A stretch of DNA of 35,247 nt from Nioella sediminis (GCF_001879695.1 NZ_MNBL01000108.1:1-35247); one strand, 5' to 3'; shown: positions 14,812 to 23,115, counted from the stretch's first letter. Numbers and translations are program-made. Notes: generated by a model not told the origin, from the letters alone.

Positions 14812-15633
14812 ATGTCTTCCGTAATCGAATCGGCCGCCGGCAAACCGTCGACATCCGTTCGACAGGTTCCTCGTTTCACGTCGGTTCGCACCATCGGGGC
14901 CCTTATTTTAAGGGAGATGAACACGAGCTACGGCCGATCCCCTGGGGGATATATCTGGGCAGTGCTTCAACCGGCCGCGGGTATTGGAATGATGGTTGCC
15001 TTCTTCTCAGCGGGCTTTCGGGCGCCCCCACTGGGCACCAACTTCGCGCTTTTCTATGCCACCGGTCTGCTTCCGTTCATGATGTTTACGGATCTTGCAG
15101 GCAAGATCGGCCAGGCGCTGAACTATTCCAAGGCGTTCCTTGCCTATCCAAGGATAACGTTCATGGACGCGATCATCGGACGGTTCATCCTGAATACCCT
15201 TACACAACTTCTGGTTAGCTACATTCTAATCGCCTCCATTCTGTTCATGTTCGAAACCAGAACCACCCCAGTGATGGGCAGGGTTGCATTGACCTATGCG
15301 ATGGTCGGCTCGCTCAGCTTCGGAATAGGGGTGTTGAATTGCTTCCTGACATCCCGCTTTCGGGTTTGGCAGCAGGTCTGGAGCATCCTGATGCGGCCGA
15401 TGTTCCTCATCTCGGGGATCTTCTTCATGTATGATGACATACCCGAACCCTATCGGTCTTACCTCTGGTACAATCCGGTCATGCATATCACCGGAGAGAT
15501 GCGCGCAGCGTTCTACGTCAACTATGGGGGCGACTATGTCTCTCCGGGCTATGTTTTTTCGATTGCCCTGGTGACAAGCGCCTTCGGCCTTCTGTTCCTG
15601 CGTCGCTATCATCGGGATCTGCTTCATTCCTGA
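14812..15633 (+). CDS. kpsM: KpsM-like polysaccharide ABC exporter permease
   Basis: 273 residues from the ATG at 14812, close to the usual 260-270 of KpsM/CtrC permeases. R-T-I-G-A-L-I-L-R-E-M-N-T-S-Y-G-R-S-P-G-G-Y near the N-terminus is the typical amphipathic entry, followed by about six membrane segments and the family block Y-N-P-V-M-H near residue 220. It forms the inner-membrane channel with the KpsT-like ATPase but is transcribed divergently from kpsE-kpsT. The start is uncertain. The frame is open back to an ATG at 14719, preceded by GAGGA, which would add 31 residues but would collide with the kpsE start on the other strand. The ATG at 14812 itself lacks a clear Shine-Dalgarno. Confidence 0.9.
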   Translation: MSSVIESAAGKPSTSVRQVPRFTSVRTIGALILREMNTSYGRSPGGYIWAVLQPAAGIGMMVAFFSAGFRAPPLGTNFALFYATGLLPFMMFTDLAGKIGQALNYSKAFLAYPRITFMDAIIGRFILNTLTQLLVSYILIASILFMFETRTTPVMGRVALTYAMVGSLSFGIGVLNCFLTSRFRVWQQVWSILMRPMFLISGIFFMYDDIPEPYRSYLWYNPVMHITGEMRAAFYVNYGGDYVSPGYVFSIALVTSAFGLLFLRRYHRDLLHS

Positions 15634-15750
15634 GGCGCGAGAAGCCTGCGCCCCGACGATCGAACCAAGATAAACCCCATCGACGGACCTGCACAATGTT
15701 CCCGGGGCTTTATGTTTCGTTGGCACAGGACGGCGCGTTACCGCCAGGTG

Positions 15751-16482
15751 TCAGGGCCTGTAATCCTCCGCGATGAACGTCTCGGGCGCAAACTCCGGTT
15801 CATCCGTCATCCGATTGACGGCAGCCGCGAAAGCCGTGGGGTTGGACGGGTCGAGATGCTGTAGCTGCCACGGCGCGAAGCGCCACCAGCGTGACCGCAG
15901 TATCGGTGCCGCTTGCTGCATGGGCAGCCGGTATTTCTTGATCGTAGCGGGATTGCCGGCAACGACCGCGAAAGGGGGCACATCCTTGGATACAACCGCG
16001 TGTGCGGCAACAATGGCGCCATCGCCGATCGTGACACCCGCCCCGATATAGGCACCGTGCCCGATCCAGACATCGTTTCCAATCGTCGTGATCTTTGCCT
16101 TGGTTGCCGGCCCTTGATAGCTGAACTTGTAGCTGTGATAGGCCGCGGCATCCCGAAACCCATTCCCGAGACCATAAAGGCGGTCGCCCAGATAGAAGGC
16201 GGGGCTGGTCGAGACCCAGTGAAGCGGGTGGTTTTGCCGCCCGATCTGCACGTTCTCCCCGAAGGAACAGTACCGGCCGATGCGGGCTGCAAAACAATAC
16301 CCGGAAACCTGGTACGAAAAAGCGCCAAGGTGAATGGAATGCTCGTACTGGGTCCACTTGAGGCTCGACGGGGCCTCGATCCTGCTGTCACGCGGCAGAT
16401 TGAGATTCGCGTCGGGGCCACGTGGCAACACTTCAATGCCCTTGCTTTGCAGCGTTTCGATCGGAACCGAGATCATGCTCAT
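15751..16482 (-). CDS. CatB-related hexapeptide O-acetyltransferase
   Basis: 243 residues with left-handed helix repeats from about residue 60 (R-I-G-R-Y-C-S-F-G) and again at 130-175 (I-G-N-D-V-W-I-G-H-G-A-Y-I-G-A-G-V-T-I-G-D-G), ending in V-V-A-G-N-P-A. The catalytic His sits in Q-N-H-P near residue 83. The central insertion (about 85-125) resembles that of sugar acetyltransferases of polysaccharide loci more than the antibiotic enzymes. It is the last gene behind the large glycosyltransferase (19 bases apart), with GGGAG about 10 bases before the ATG. It probably acetylates the glycan or a sugar precursor; the position acetylated is unknown. Confidence 0.85.
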   Translation of the reverse strand: MSMISVPIETLQSKGIEVLPRGPDANLNLPRDSRIEAPSSLKWTQYEHSIHLGAFSYQVSGYCFAARIGRYCSFGENVQIGRQNHPLHWVSTSPAFYLGDRLYGLGNGFRDAAAYHSYKFSYQGPATKAKITTIGNDVWIGHGAYIGAGVTIGDGAIVAAHAVVSKDVPPFAVVAGNPATIKKYRLPMQQAAPILRSRWWRFAPWQLQHLDPSNPTAFAAAVNRMTDEPEFAPETFIAEDYRP

Positions 16483-16489
16483 TTTGTCG

Positions 16490-16511
16490 TCACTCCCTGC
16501 TCACTCCCTGT
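16490..16511 (-). repeat. 11-bp tandem duplication over a stop codon and ribosome site
   Basis: Two adjacent copies of TCACTCCCTG(C/T). On the minus strand each reads CAGGGAGTGA, so the duplication supplies both the glycosyltransferase stop codon region and the Shine-Dalgarno of the acetyltransferase, giving two ribosome-binding cores in a row. Confidence 0.6.
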
Positions 16512-19029
16512 CGAGTGCCTGTCTCAAGATGCTTTGCGCCAAATTGTCTTCGGCAGAAAACTCGATCACGTGCCCATTCGCGGCATTCCGAACGGCATCC
16601 CCCTGGGCGCCGATGTCGAACGCGTAGACCGGTAGCCCCGTCGCAATGCATTCATGCGTGGTGTAGGAAAAGGTCTCGGGCCAGATCGACGGTATCAGCC
16701 AGCGGGTTATGCCATATCTCGCGGCAAGGGAATCGAGCTCGGTGACATGGTAGTTGCCATGTACCGGAACCGACCGGGGCAAGCTGAATGCCGGGTCGAT
16801 GTTCCCGATCAGCACGAGCTGGAAGTCGCCCCGTGCCTCTGCAATCCTGGCAAGATTCTGCGCTACGGCGGCCCCTTTCTGAAGGCCGATATTTCCGAGG
16901 ATGCCGATGACTTCCACGTCTGCGTTGCCCTTCTCAATAAGCGGCACGGGCTGCGCCAAGCTATGCGGAACGACGCGCAACACCGGCTCTGCGCCGGGAT
17001 AGGTCGCAAGAACGAGGCTACGGCTGCTTTCGGAAAACACCGTGACCTGATCGGCGGCGTCGATCAGCTGTCCCCATTCTTTCTGCCAGTCTGCCAAAGT
17101 GGCTCGGGTGCGATCCGGGCGCCGCGCCATATGTGCCCGGTCGCTGCGCTCCGGCAGAACAGGTCCACGATAGATGCCGTCGGAATCGAGCAGGCAGTAG
17201 GAGGGCGAGATCGGAAAGTAGTCATGCACCAGGACTTCCAGCTTGTCTTGCCGGTCGTCGGCACGGCGCACAAGCCGACGCAGAAGGGCTGGCAGCTCGA
17301 TCGGATCCGCGTCGCCAACCCCACAGGAATAAATGATCCGCCTTTGGGGCAGCACATCGAGAAGCCGCTCCAGAAAGCCGAAGTCATCGGTTGTTCCGGT
17401 GCTTTCGCCATCGGGGGTCCGAACCTCGACCTGAAAGCGCTGAGGCCCGCCAACCCTGACGACAACAGAGGACTGGCCTTGCTGCAACTCGTTGTGAATC
17501 CTGTTCAGCAGATAGTGCTCGGCCCCGCCCCCAAGCGAATGCGCGAGGTAGACGGGAACCGGATCGGACGAACGTACCGCCACGAAGGCCATGGCCAAGG
17601 CGATTCGCGCGGTGATCATCGGATCAGCTTGGATGAATTCCTGAACCTCCCGGTCATAGGTCGGATAGCGGCTGGCGACGAGTTCGTTGTTCTTCTGGAC
17701 AAGAGCCTGCTTTTCAGCCGAGCCGAAGCTTTCGCCACCCTTGTGCTCGACGAACAATCCCGCAAGCCCAAGATGCAGCCCCCCCAGGGCGCGCGCTTTG
17801 CGGCACCAATCCACCTCTTCGCCGTATCCGCGCCCGAAGGCGGTATCGAGCGTGGGAAGGCGACGCAAAAAGGCGATGTTCATCGCCATGCAGAACCCGA
17901 CCCCTGTCGGCGCCTGCTCAAGGTCCGCTTGCGGGTGAAACTGTCGGGCCAGCGTGTCGATCGCATCAGCCTCTCCGGGTTTCAGGTCGGTCTTCGTGCA
18001 AATGGCCGGAACCGAGAAGATCTCGGCATCGTTGGACATCGGGGTAACGGTTGCGACATTTTCCTGACCGACCAGGGGGGCGATCAGTCGGCTTGCCCAG
18101 GCCTCGGGCACCAGCGCGTCCGAGTTCAGCAAAACGACATGGGCGCCTCGCTTTAGCGCATATTCCAGGCCTTTGTTGACGCTTTTGATAAATCCGAGAT
18201 TGGCGTCATTCTCGATCAGGTGAACGCGGTCCTCGCGGGAACTGGCCCAATCACGCAGGAAGGGGCGGACGCGCGGGTCGGGGGACTTGTCTTCGATAAC
18301 CGCCAGTTGCCATGGCAGATCGGTGTGTCTTTCGACCCGGTCCAGCACATCCGGCAGCAGGTCAAACGCATTATACACCGGCAGCACGATGGTGATGGGG
18401 GTTTCTCTGAGGCCCGCAGGCGGCGCATGGCCATCATCGAACAAGTTGGTGTGCATCGGCCCTGCAACCGGGTGGGCGTCAAGATCAAGGATCGCCTTGA
18501 CCCGCGCCCGGTGCAGCGGGTCTTTGGTGGCCTGCCATTTCAGAATTGACGGGCTGGCACGTAGCAACACCCAGGCAAACCGCAGGCCTAGCCACATCCG
18601 GGCCAGTGCCTGCTTGACGGCGGACGGCGTCCTGAGGTGGCATTGGTATTCTGCGTTGCCTTGCCGCAGCGTCAGTTCGAACGGACCCAGGGATAGCGGT
18701 GCTCCGACCGAGAAACCAACCTCTGGGTCAACCCCGAGCGCCGTCGCCACATCGGCACGGTTCAGATGCGGCCGCTGAACAAGCTGCCCCCCGTGCCAGG
18801 ACAGAACGATCTGATCCGCCGTCGTCCACCCGTTGAACTGAATGCGGTTGCCGTGGATTGCCGTGCTTTCGACATAGCCTAAACGAGCGCCGTCGACCTC
18901 GGGCAGAGCCGCCCCCCTGCCTGTGATCGCCAAATGCCGGTCAGCGTATCGGGCGAACAATCCACGGATTCGGTTGAACACAGTCAATCCCTGCACTTGC
19001 CGCGAAAACCCCGGCGGTCCGAGCGACAT
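16501..19029 (-). CDS. Bifunctional GT2-GT4 glycosyltransferase fusion
   Basis: 842 residues in three parts. Residues 1-205 form a beta-rich region I do not recognise, followed by a helical linker. Residues 211-450 are a GT2 domain (P-I-T-I-V-L-P-V-Y-N, L-N-S-D-A-L-V-P as the DxD-like metal site near 301-307, and G-E-E-V-D-W-C near 403). Residues 490-842 are a GT4 domain with L-G-G-G-A-E-H near 499 and the E-x7-E motif in P-E-T-F-S-Y-T-T-H-E. One protein could therefore add two successive sugars. It is cytosolic or peripheral, with no signal peptide. A GTG at 18981 with AGGG upstream is an alternative start that would drop 16 residues; the ATG at 19029 has no clear ribosome site. Donor sugars are unknown, though dTDP-rhamnose and UDP-uronate are made by this locus. 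Confidence 0.88.
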   Translation of the reverse strand: MSLGPPGFSRQVQGLTVFNRIRGLFARYADRHLAITGRGAALPEVDGARLGYVESTAIHGNRIQFNGWTTADQIVLSWHGGQLVQRPHLNRADVATALGVDPEVGFSVGAPLSLGPFELTLRQGNAEYQCHLRTPSAVKQALARMWLGLRFAWVLLRASPSILKWQATKDPLHRARVKAILDLDAHPVAGPMHTNLFDDGHAPPAGLRETPITIVLPVYNAFDLLPDVLDRVERHTDLPWQLAVIEDKSPDPRVRPFLRDWASSREDRVHLIENDANLGFIKSVNKGLEYALKRGAHVVLLNSDALVPEAWASRLIAPLVGQENVATVTPMSNDAEIFSVPAICTKTDLKPGEADAIDTLARQFHPQADLEQAPTGVGFCMAMNIAFLRRLPTLDTAFGRGYGEEVDWCRKARALGGLHLGLAGLFVEHKGGESFGSAEKQALVQKNNELVASRYPTYDREVQEFIQADPMITARIALAMAFVAVRSSDPVPVYLAHSLGGGAEHYLLNRIHNELQQGQSSVVVRVGGPQRFQVEVRTPDGESTGTTDDFGFLERLLDVLPQRRIIYSCGVGDADPIELPALLRRLVRRADDRQDKLEVLVHDYFPISPSYCLLDSDGIYRGPVLPERSDRAHMARRPDRTRATLADWQKEWGQLIDAADQVTVFSESSRSLVLATYPGAEPVLRVVPHSLAQPVPLIEKGNADVEVIGILGNIGLQKGAAVAQNLARIAEARGDFQLVLIGNIDPAFSLPRSVPVHGNYHVTELDSLAARYGITRWLIPSIWPETFSYTTHECIATGLPVYAFDIGAQGDAVRNAANGHVIEFSAEDNLAQSILRQALDRE

Positions 19030-19120
19030 TTTTTACATGCCCGGACGGCGGGCCAGTGGCGGTGTGTTTAACCGCTGGTCATAGGTCTGTCCACACGAGC
19101 CCGGCAGATCGTGGAAAACG

Positions 19121-19735
19121 TCATGGCTTGCGCCGAAAGAGATTGCCAATGGTTTGAAACACTAGATCGAAATCGTAGCAGGTGCTCTGGTTGCGTTGAT
19201 AGATCAGGTCAAGCCGGGCCTTCATGGGGATGCACAGGCGACAATAGACGTCGTCTGTTTCCTCCGGGGTTGTGCAGCGCCCGAGCAGGCGCTCCTCATG
19301 CTTGTGATAGGTGATGGTGGCCAGCCCGGTCACGCCGGGGCGGCTTTTCAGGACCTCGCCATAGATCTCCGGGAATCGCTCGACATACTCGCGCAGGGGC
19401 GGGCGGGGGCCGACGAAGCTCAGGTCGCCGCGCAGGATGTTCCAAAGCTGCGGAAATTCGTCCAGCCGCTTGCGGCGCAGCCAAGCCCCGGTAGGAGTGA
19501 TGCGGGCGGCCTTGTGCGCCCCGGAGACGCCGCTGTCCTCCTCGACCACGGTCATGGTGCGGAATTTCCACAGGCGAAAGCTCTGATCGGGCGTCTTCAT
19601 GCGTTCCGCGGCGTAGAAGATCGGCCCCCCCTGTTCGCGCCATATCTTCCAGATCAGCCACAGGATGATCGGGCCAAGGATGATGACCAGCAGGCTTGCA
19701 AAGAAAAGGTCGAAGATACGCTTGCGCCAGGTCAC
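19121..19735 (-). CDS. Initiating sugar transferase (phosphoglycosyl transferase)
   Basis: 204 residues of the bacterial sugar transferase family. One N-terminal hydrophobic re-entrant helix (about 7-30), F-R-M/L-W-K-F-R-T-M near 60, R-x-x-x-L-D-E-F-P-Q-L-W-N with the catalytic Asp-Glu pair near 98, G-D-L-S-F-V-G-P-R-P and R-P-G-V-T-G near 135. It would place the first sugar phosphate on undecaprenyl phosphate at the inner-membrane face. It is the small ExoY/PglC-size form without the extra helices of WcaJ. The start is the GTG overlapping the upstream stop (GTGA), with GGGAG 8 bases before. An upstream GTG at 19750 is less likely. It forms a two-gene operon with the SDR gene before it. Confidence 0.92.
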   Translation of the reverse strand: MTWRKRIFDLFFASLLVIILGPIILWLIWKIWREQGGPIFYAAERMKTPDQSFRLWKFRTMTVVEEDSGVSGAHKAARITPTGAWLRRKRLDEFPQLWNILRGDLSFVGPRPPLREYVERFPEIYGEVLKSRPGVTGLATITYHKHEERLLGRCTTPEETDDVYCRLCIPMKARLDLIYQRNQSTCYDFDLVFQTIGNLFRRKP

Positions 19736-20574
19736 CGCCGCTGCTCCCACTGATCAATGAACGCGCGCCATTCCGCCACCAGCCTGTCGGCGTGCCCGGC
19801 CCGTTCGTCCAGCGCGGTAAACCGTCCTAGCGTGTCTGTGTCCAGCACAACTTTCGGGATGGCGGTGTCCGGGGCGGTTCGTGCCGACCAGCGATGCGGC
19901 ACTGCATCCAGCAACGCCCCCATTTCGACCCCGCCGGGGCAAGCGACGTTCATCAGGGCCGGCAGAGCGCGCCCCGCACCCGCCGCCACGCAAAGATCGG
20001 CGAGTATCCGCGCCAGCGTGGCCGGGCCCACATAGCTGCGGCAGGGGGTGCGGCCATCGGCAAAGCGATCCAGCGTGAACGGGTCCTTGGTGGGAAGGCG
20101 GCCCAGAATCTGATCGGCGCCCGCGACATTGCCGATTCTGAGGCATGTCACGGGGCCTCCCGCCCGGGCCAACGCCTGCTCCATTTCCAGCTTGGCGATG
20201 CCGTAGGGGGCCATTGGACGGGCCGGGTCGCCTTCGCGGCACAGCCCGTCAGCGCGCCCGTAGACCGCGGCAGAGGAGGCGACGAGCAGGGGGATGTCGC
20301 CCGATGCGGCCCGGGCGGCCAGCGCGATCTCTCGGTTGCGCGTCACATCCGCGCCCGAGGCCGGGGTGACGCCCGCAAGGCACAGGACAACATCGCATTC
20401 GGAGACGGAGTCTTGCAGAGCCTTTGGTTGCGACAGGATATCGAATGCATTGATATCATTGGACTGCCCGGCCCTGCGACCATGCCAGGCGGGCACAAAT
20501 CGCGTCTCCTGCCGCCAGCCCCATTGCAGCATCCGGCCAAGCCGACCTGTGGCACCAAGTACCAAAACGCGCAT
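19732..20574 (-). CDS. NAD(P)-dependent sugar epimerase/dehydratase (SDR)
   Basis: 280 residues with G-A-T-G-R-L-G at 7-13, S-S-A-A-V-Y-G near 105 and a Y-G-I-A-K active-site motif (Y-x-x-x-K) near 132, i.e. an extended SDR fold. It starts at the ATG with AAGGTGA upstream. The open frame runs on far upstream, but only this start is supported by the Rossmann motif. It overlaps the phosphoglycosyl transferase by 4 bases. That pairing suggests it makes or finishes the sugar nucleotide used as primer, for example by reducing the 4-keto product of the WbpM-type enzyme, a common partnership. This is inference; the exact reaction cannot be read. Confidence 0.82.
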   Translation of the reverse strand: MRVLVLGATGRLGRMLQWGWRQETRFVPAWHGRRAGQSNDINAFDILSQPKALQDSVSECDVVLCLAGVTPASGADVTRNREIALAARAASGDIPLLVASSAAVYGRADGLCREGDPARPMAPYGIAKLEMEQALARAGGPVTCLRIGNVAGADQILGRLPTKDPFTLDRFADGRTPCRSYVGPATLARILADLCVAAGAGRALPALMNVACPGGVEMGALLDAVPHRWSARTAPDTAIPKVVLDTDTLGRFTALDERAGHADRLVAEWRAFIDQWEQRR

Positions 20575-20679
20575 AAAATCACCTTTCCTGCCTGAAACCG
20601 TTGACCCCCGGGATGCAGGTCGTATTTTGCCCAGAAGTTGCGTATCAATACAAACCAGCAATTTGCAGTGGGACCGGGC

Positions 20680-21786
20680 ATGAATCTTTCTCTTCGAACA
20701 GTTGGCGTTTTTGCAATGTGCCTGCTGTTGACGGCTTGCTCCTTGCCGCGTGGCGCTGGAATCGAACAGGAAATCACGGCCGGTGCAAATGATGCCGATG
20801 CCGATTTTGCCATGTACCCGGTGACAAGGGACTTCCTTCCGACCCTCGCGGAGTGGCCGGTGGTGGGCGAGCCAGAACTGAACTGGATCACCGCAAGTGC
20901 CGGGGCCCGCACGCAGATCATCAATCCCGGCGACGTGGTTGCCATCACGATCTGGGACAGCAACGACAACTCGCTTCTGGCCGCTCCGGGCCAGCGGGCG
21001 GTGAACCTGGAAGAAATGCGTGTTGGGGCCAATGGCACGATTTTCATGCCTTATATCGGCGATACCCGTATTTCCGGCCTGACCCCGCAGGCGGCGCGCG
21101 CGCGCCTCCAGTCCGAGCTGGAGGCCATCGTGCCCTCCGCCCAGGTGCAGCTCGCCATGGCGGCTGGTATGCATAGCTCGGTCGATCTGGTGGGGGGCGT
21201 CAACGCGCCGGGAACCTACCCGATGCCCGACCAGTCCTATTCCGTGCTCAGCCTGATCTCTCAGGGTGGCGGTGTGTCCGGTGCCCTGCGCAACCCGCAG
21301 ATTCGCCTGATGCGTCATGGCCAGCTTTATGGCACTTCCATCGCCCGGCTCTATTCCGAACCGCATCTGGATACCCGCCTTGTCGGTGGCGACCGCGTGA
21401 TTGTCGAGGAAGACCGCCGCTATTTCCTGTCGCTCGGTGCGGCAGGCATTCAGGATCAGCACGCCTTCCCGCAGGATGTGGTGACTGCGCTTGATGCGAT
21501 GTCGATCATCGGGGGGGTGTCCTCCAGCCGCGCCGATCCCGAGGGCATCCTGATCCTGCGCGAATATCCGGCTTCGGCCCTGCGCACCGGCCAGCGTGGC
21601 CCGCGTCAGGAACGGGTGGTCTTCACGCTGGACCTGACGACATCCGATGGTCTCTTCTCGGCACGGAATTTCCGCATTCAGTCAGGGGATCTGGTGCTGG
21701 CGACGGAAAGCCCCGTCAGCTCGGTCCAGACGGTGTTCAGCCTCTTTGGCAGCGCCTTCGGCCTTGTCAACGCGGTCACCAACTAA
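20680..21786 (+). CDS. Wza/KpsD-like polysaccharide export lipoprotein (OPX)
   Basis: 368 residues with a lipoprotein signal ending L-L-L-T-A-C (Cys20). A polysaccharide export (PES) domain lies around 80-170 (P-G-D-V-V-A-I-T-I-W-D, then G-x-I-F-M-P-Y-I-G). It is followed by SLBB-type segments (V-N-A-P-G-T-Y-P-M near 185 and a second copy from about 260). It should form the periplasmic/outer-membrane conduit working with the KpsE-like protein. The start is taken at the ATG preceded by GGGA; an upstream in-frame TTG at 20638 would put 14 residues before the signal peptide. It is divergent from the SDR/PGT operon (105-base shared leader), and its end faces the GT4 gene only 6 bases away. Confidence 0.9.
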   Translation: MNLSLRTVGVFAMCLLLTACSLPRGAGIEQEITAGANDADADFAMYPVTRDFLPTLAEWPVVGEPELNWITASAGARTQIINPGDVVAITIWDSNDNSLLAAPGQRAVNLEEMRVGANGTIFMPYIGDTRISGLTPQAARARLQSELEAIVPSAQVQLAMAAGMHSSVDLVGGVNAPGTYPMPDQSYSVLSLISQGGGVSGALRNPQIRLMRHGQLYGTSIARLYSEPHLDTRLVGGDRVIVEEDRRYFLSLGAAGIQDQHAFPQDVVTALDAMSIIGGVSSSRADPEGILILREYPASALRTGQRGPRQERVVFTLDLTTSDGLFSARNFRIQSGDLVLATESPVSSVQTVFSLFGSAFGLVNAVTN

Positions 21787-21792
21787 GTTGGC

Positions 21793-23040
21793 TCACGGCA
21801 GGGCAATGGGCCGCGCCTTGGGCGCGAGCCCGTTGATCCGGTCGATATGCACGGGCAGGCAGCGGGTCAGGAAATCGTAATTCTCGACCACATGGGCGCG
21901 GGCGGCGCGGCCCAGATGGGCATAGTCGCCCGGCGCGGCCAGCACCTCGACCACCTGCCGGGCAATCGCCTCAGGCTCGAAGAAATCCACCAGTAGGCCG
22001 GTCTCCCCGTGCTGCATGGCCTCTCGCACCGGGGGCACGTCTGACGCGACGATTGTGGCCTCCATCGACATGGTTTCCAACAGCGACCAGGACAGCACGA
22101 AAGGCACCGTCAGGTAGATGTGGCAGCGCGACAGCTGCATGACCGTCTGGTAGTCGGAATAGGGGATGCGGCCCAGGAAATGCACCCGGCTCCAGTCCAC
22201 GCGGTCGCCCACCTCGCGCTCCATCTCGGCGCGATAGCCACCGGCCTGCTGGCTTTCCTTGCCGTAGGACACCTCGCTTCCACCTATGATCAGCGCGCGG
22301 GCATTAGGGCGCGCGTCGAGGATATGGGGCAGGGCGCGCATGAAGCTGTGAAAGCCGCGCGTGGGTTCCATGTTGCGGGCCATGTAGGTGAAGATTTCAT
22401 CCTCGCGCGTGACCGACCGCCCGAGCCTGTCCAGCCGCACAGCCGCATTTGGATTGGGCAACAGCCGATCGGTGCGGATACCGTCATGGCAGGTGTATAT
22501 CTTGTCCTGAAAGCTGTCAGGGTAGGTCCGTTTTTGCCACTGGGTCGGCGACTGACCCAGGTCCACGGTTTGCAGATTGGCGAAGTTGACCGCGTTTCGG
22601 GCGTGCATGATGTAGGGCGTGGCGGGGTTCGATGGAAATTCCGGGTCGAACCCGACCGATCCGCCCTCGGCCAGAAAGTAATACTCGAAATAGCCAAGCA
22701 CCGGCACATCGGGCCAGACGATCTTGGTAAAGGTCAGCTCGCCCCATCCCACATGGCCAAGGATCACGTCGGGGGTGAAACCCTCGGCCTGCAGCTTCTG
22801 GCAGGCCAATGCCGCGCCATATCCCGCCCCGGTGCACTGTTCCCAGTAACGCGACAGGCCGTAGGCATCCTTGGCGGGGGCATGATGCGGCGCGTATTGA
22901 ACGACGCGAATACCGGGCGAGGAGGCGACACCCTTTCTCTGGGTCAGGAACACGATCTCATGCCCGCCCTGCGCGGCCAGCCAGTCCACCAACTGGCGAT
23001 ATTGGCCGGGAAAGTTCTGGTGGATGAACAGCAGTTTCAT
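21793..23040 (-). CDS. GT4-family glycosyltransferase
   Basis: 415 residues with a GT-B layout: N-terminal M-K-L-L-F-I-H-Q-N-F-P-G-Q-Y-R-Q domain, and a C-terminal domain with Y-M-A-R-N-M-E-P-T-R-G near 240, F-L-G-R-I-P near 290 and S-W-S-L-L-E-T-M-S-M-E near 325 as the donor-binding acidic motif. The opening motif and the H-V-G-W-G-E segment are frequent in exopolysaccharide loci. It probably adds one sugar at the cytosolic face; donor unknown. It lies downstream of rmlA behind a strong hairpin, so it may be transcribed separately or at a lower level than the rhamnose genes. Confidence 0.88.
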   Translation of the reverse strand: MKLLFIHQNFPGQYRQLVDWLAAQGGHEIVFLTQRKGVASSPGIRVVQYAPHHAPAKDAYGLSRYWEQCTGAGYGAALACQKLQAEGFTPDVILGHVGWGELTFTKIVWPDVPVLGYFEYYFLAEGGSVGFDPEFPSNPATPYIMHARNAVNFANLQTVDLGQSPTQWQKRTYPDSFQDKIYTCHDGIRTDRLLPNPNAAVRLDRLGRSVTREDEIFTYMARNMEPTRGFHSFMRALPHILDARPNARALIIGGSEVSYGKESQQAGGYRAEMEREVGDRVDWSRVHFLGRIPYSDYQTVMQLSRCHIYLTVPFVLSWSLLETMSMEATIVASDVPPVREAMQHGETGLLVDFFEPEAIARQVVEVLAAPGDYAHLGRAARAHVVENYDFLTRCLPVHIDRINGLAPKARPIALP

Positions 23041-23065
23041 AGGCGGGCCGTGATGTGAATGCGAA

Positions 23066-23098
23066 AGGGCGGGACCGTTACGCTAACGTCCCCGCCCT
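23066..23098 (-). terminator. Large hairpin between rmlA and the GT4 gene
   Basis: Arms of 15 bases (23066-23080 and 23084-23098) around a CGC loop pair at 13 of 15 positions; the outer eight pairs are almost all G-C. On the minus strand it is followed by only a short TTT, so it may be a partial terminator that lowers read-through from the rml operon. Confidence 0.65.
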
Positions 23099-23115
23099 CT
23101 GGTGCAAGGTTTTCG

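Noticed and set aside
16654-18156. A 500-codon plus-strand frame opposite the large glycosyltransferase
   Set aside because: Antisense shadow: no motif is recognised, whereas the other strand has intact GT2 and GT4 motifs.
21793-23040. Possible polymerase or flippase role for the gene after the OPX lipoprotein
   Set aside because: The product is soluble GT-B-like with no membrane helices. No Wzx/Wzy-type multi-spanning protein was found in the locus.
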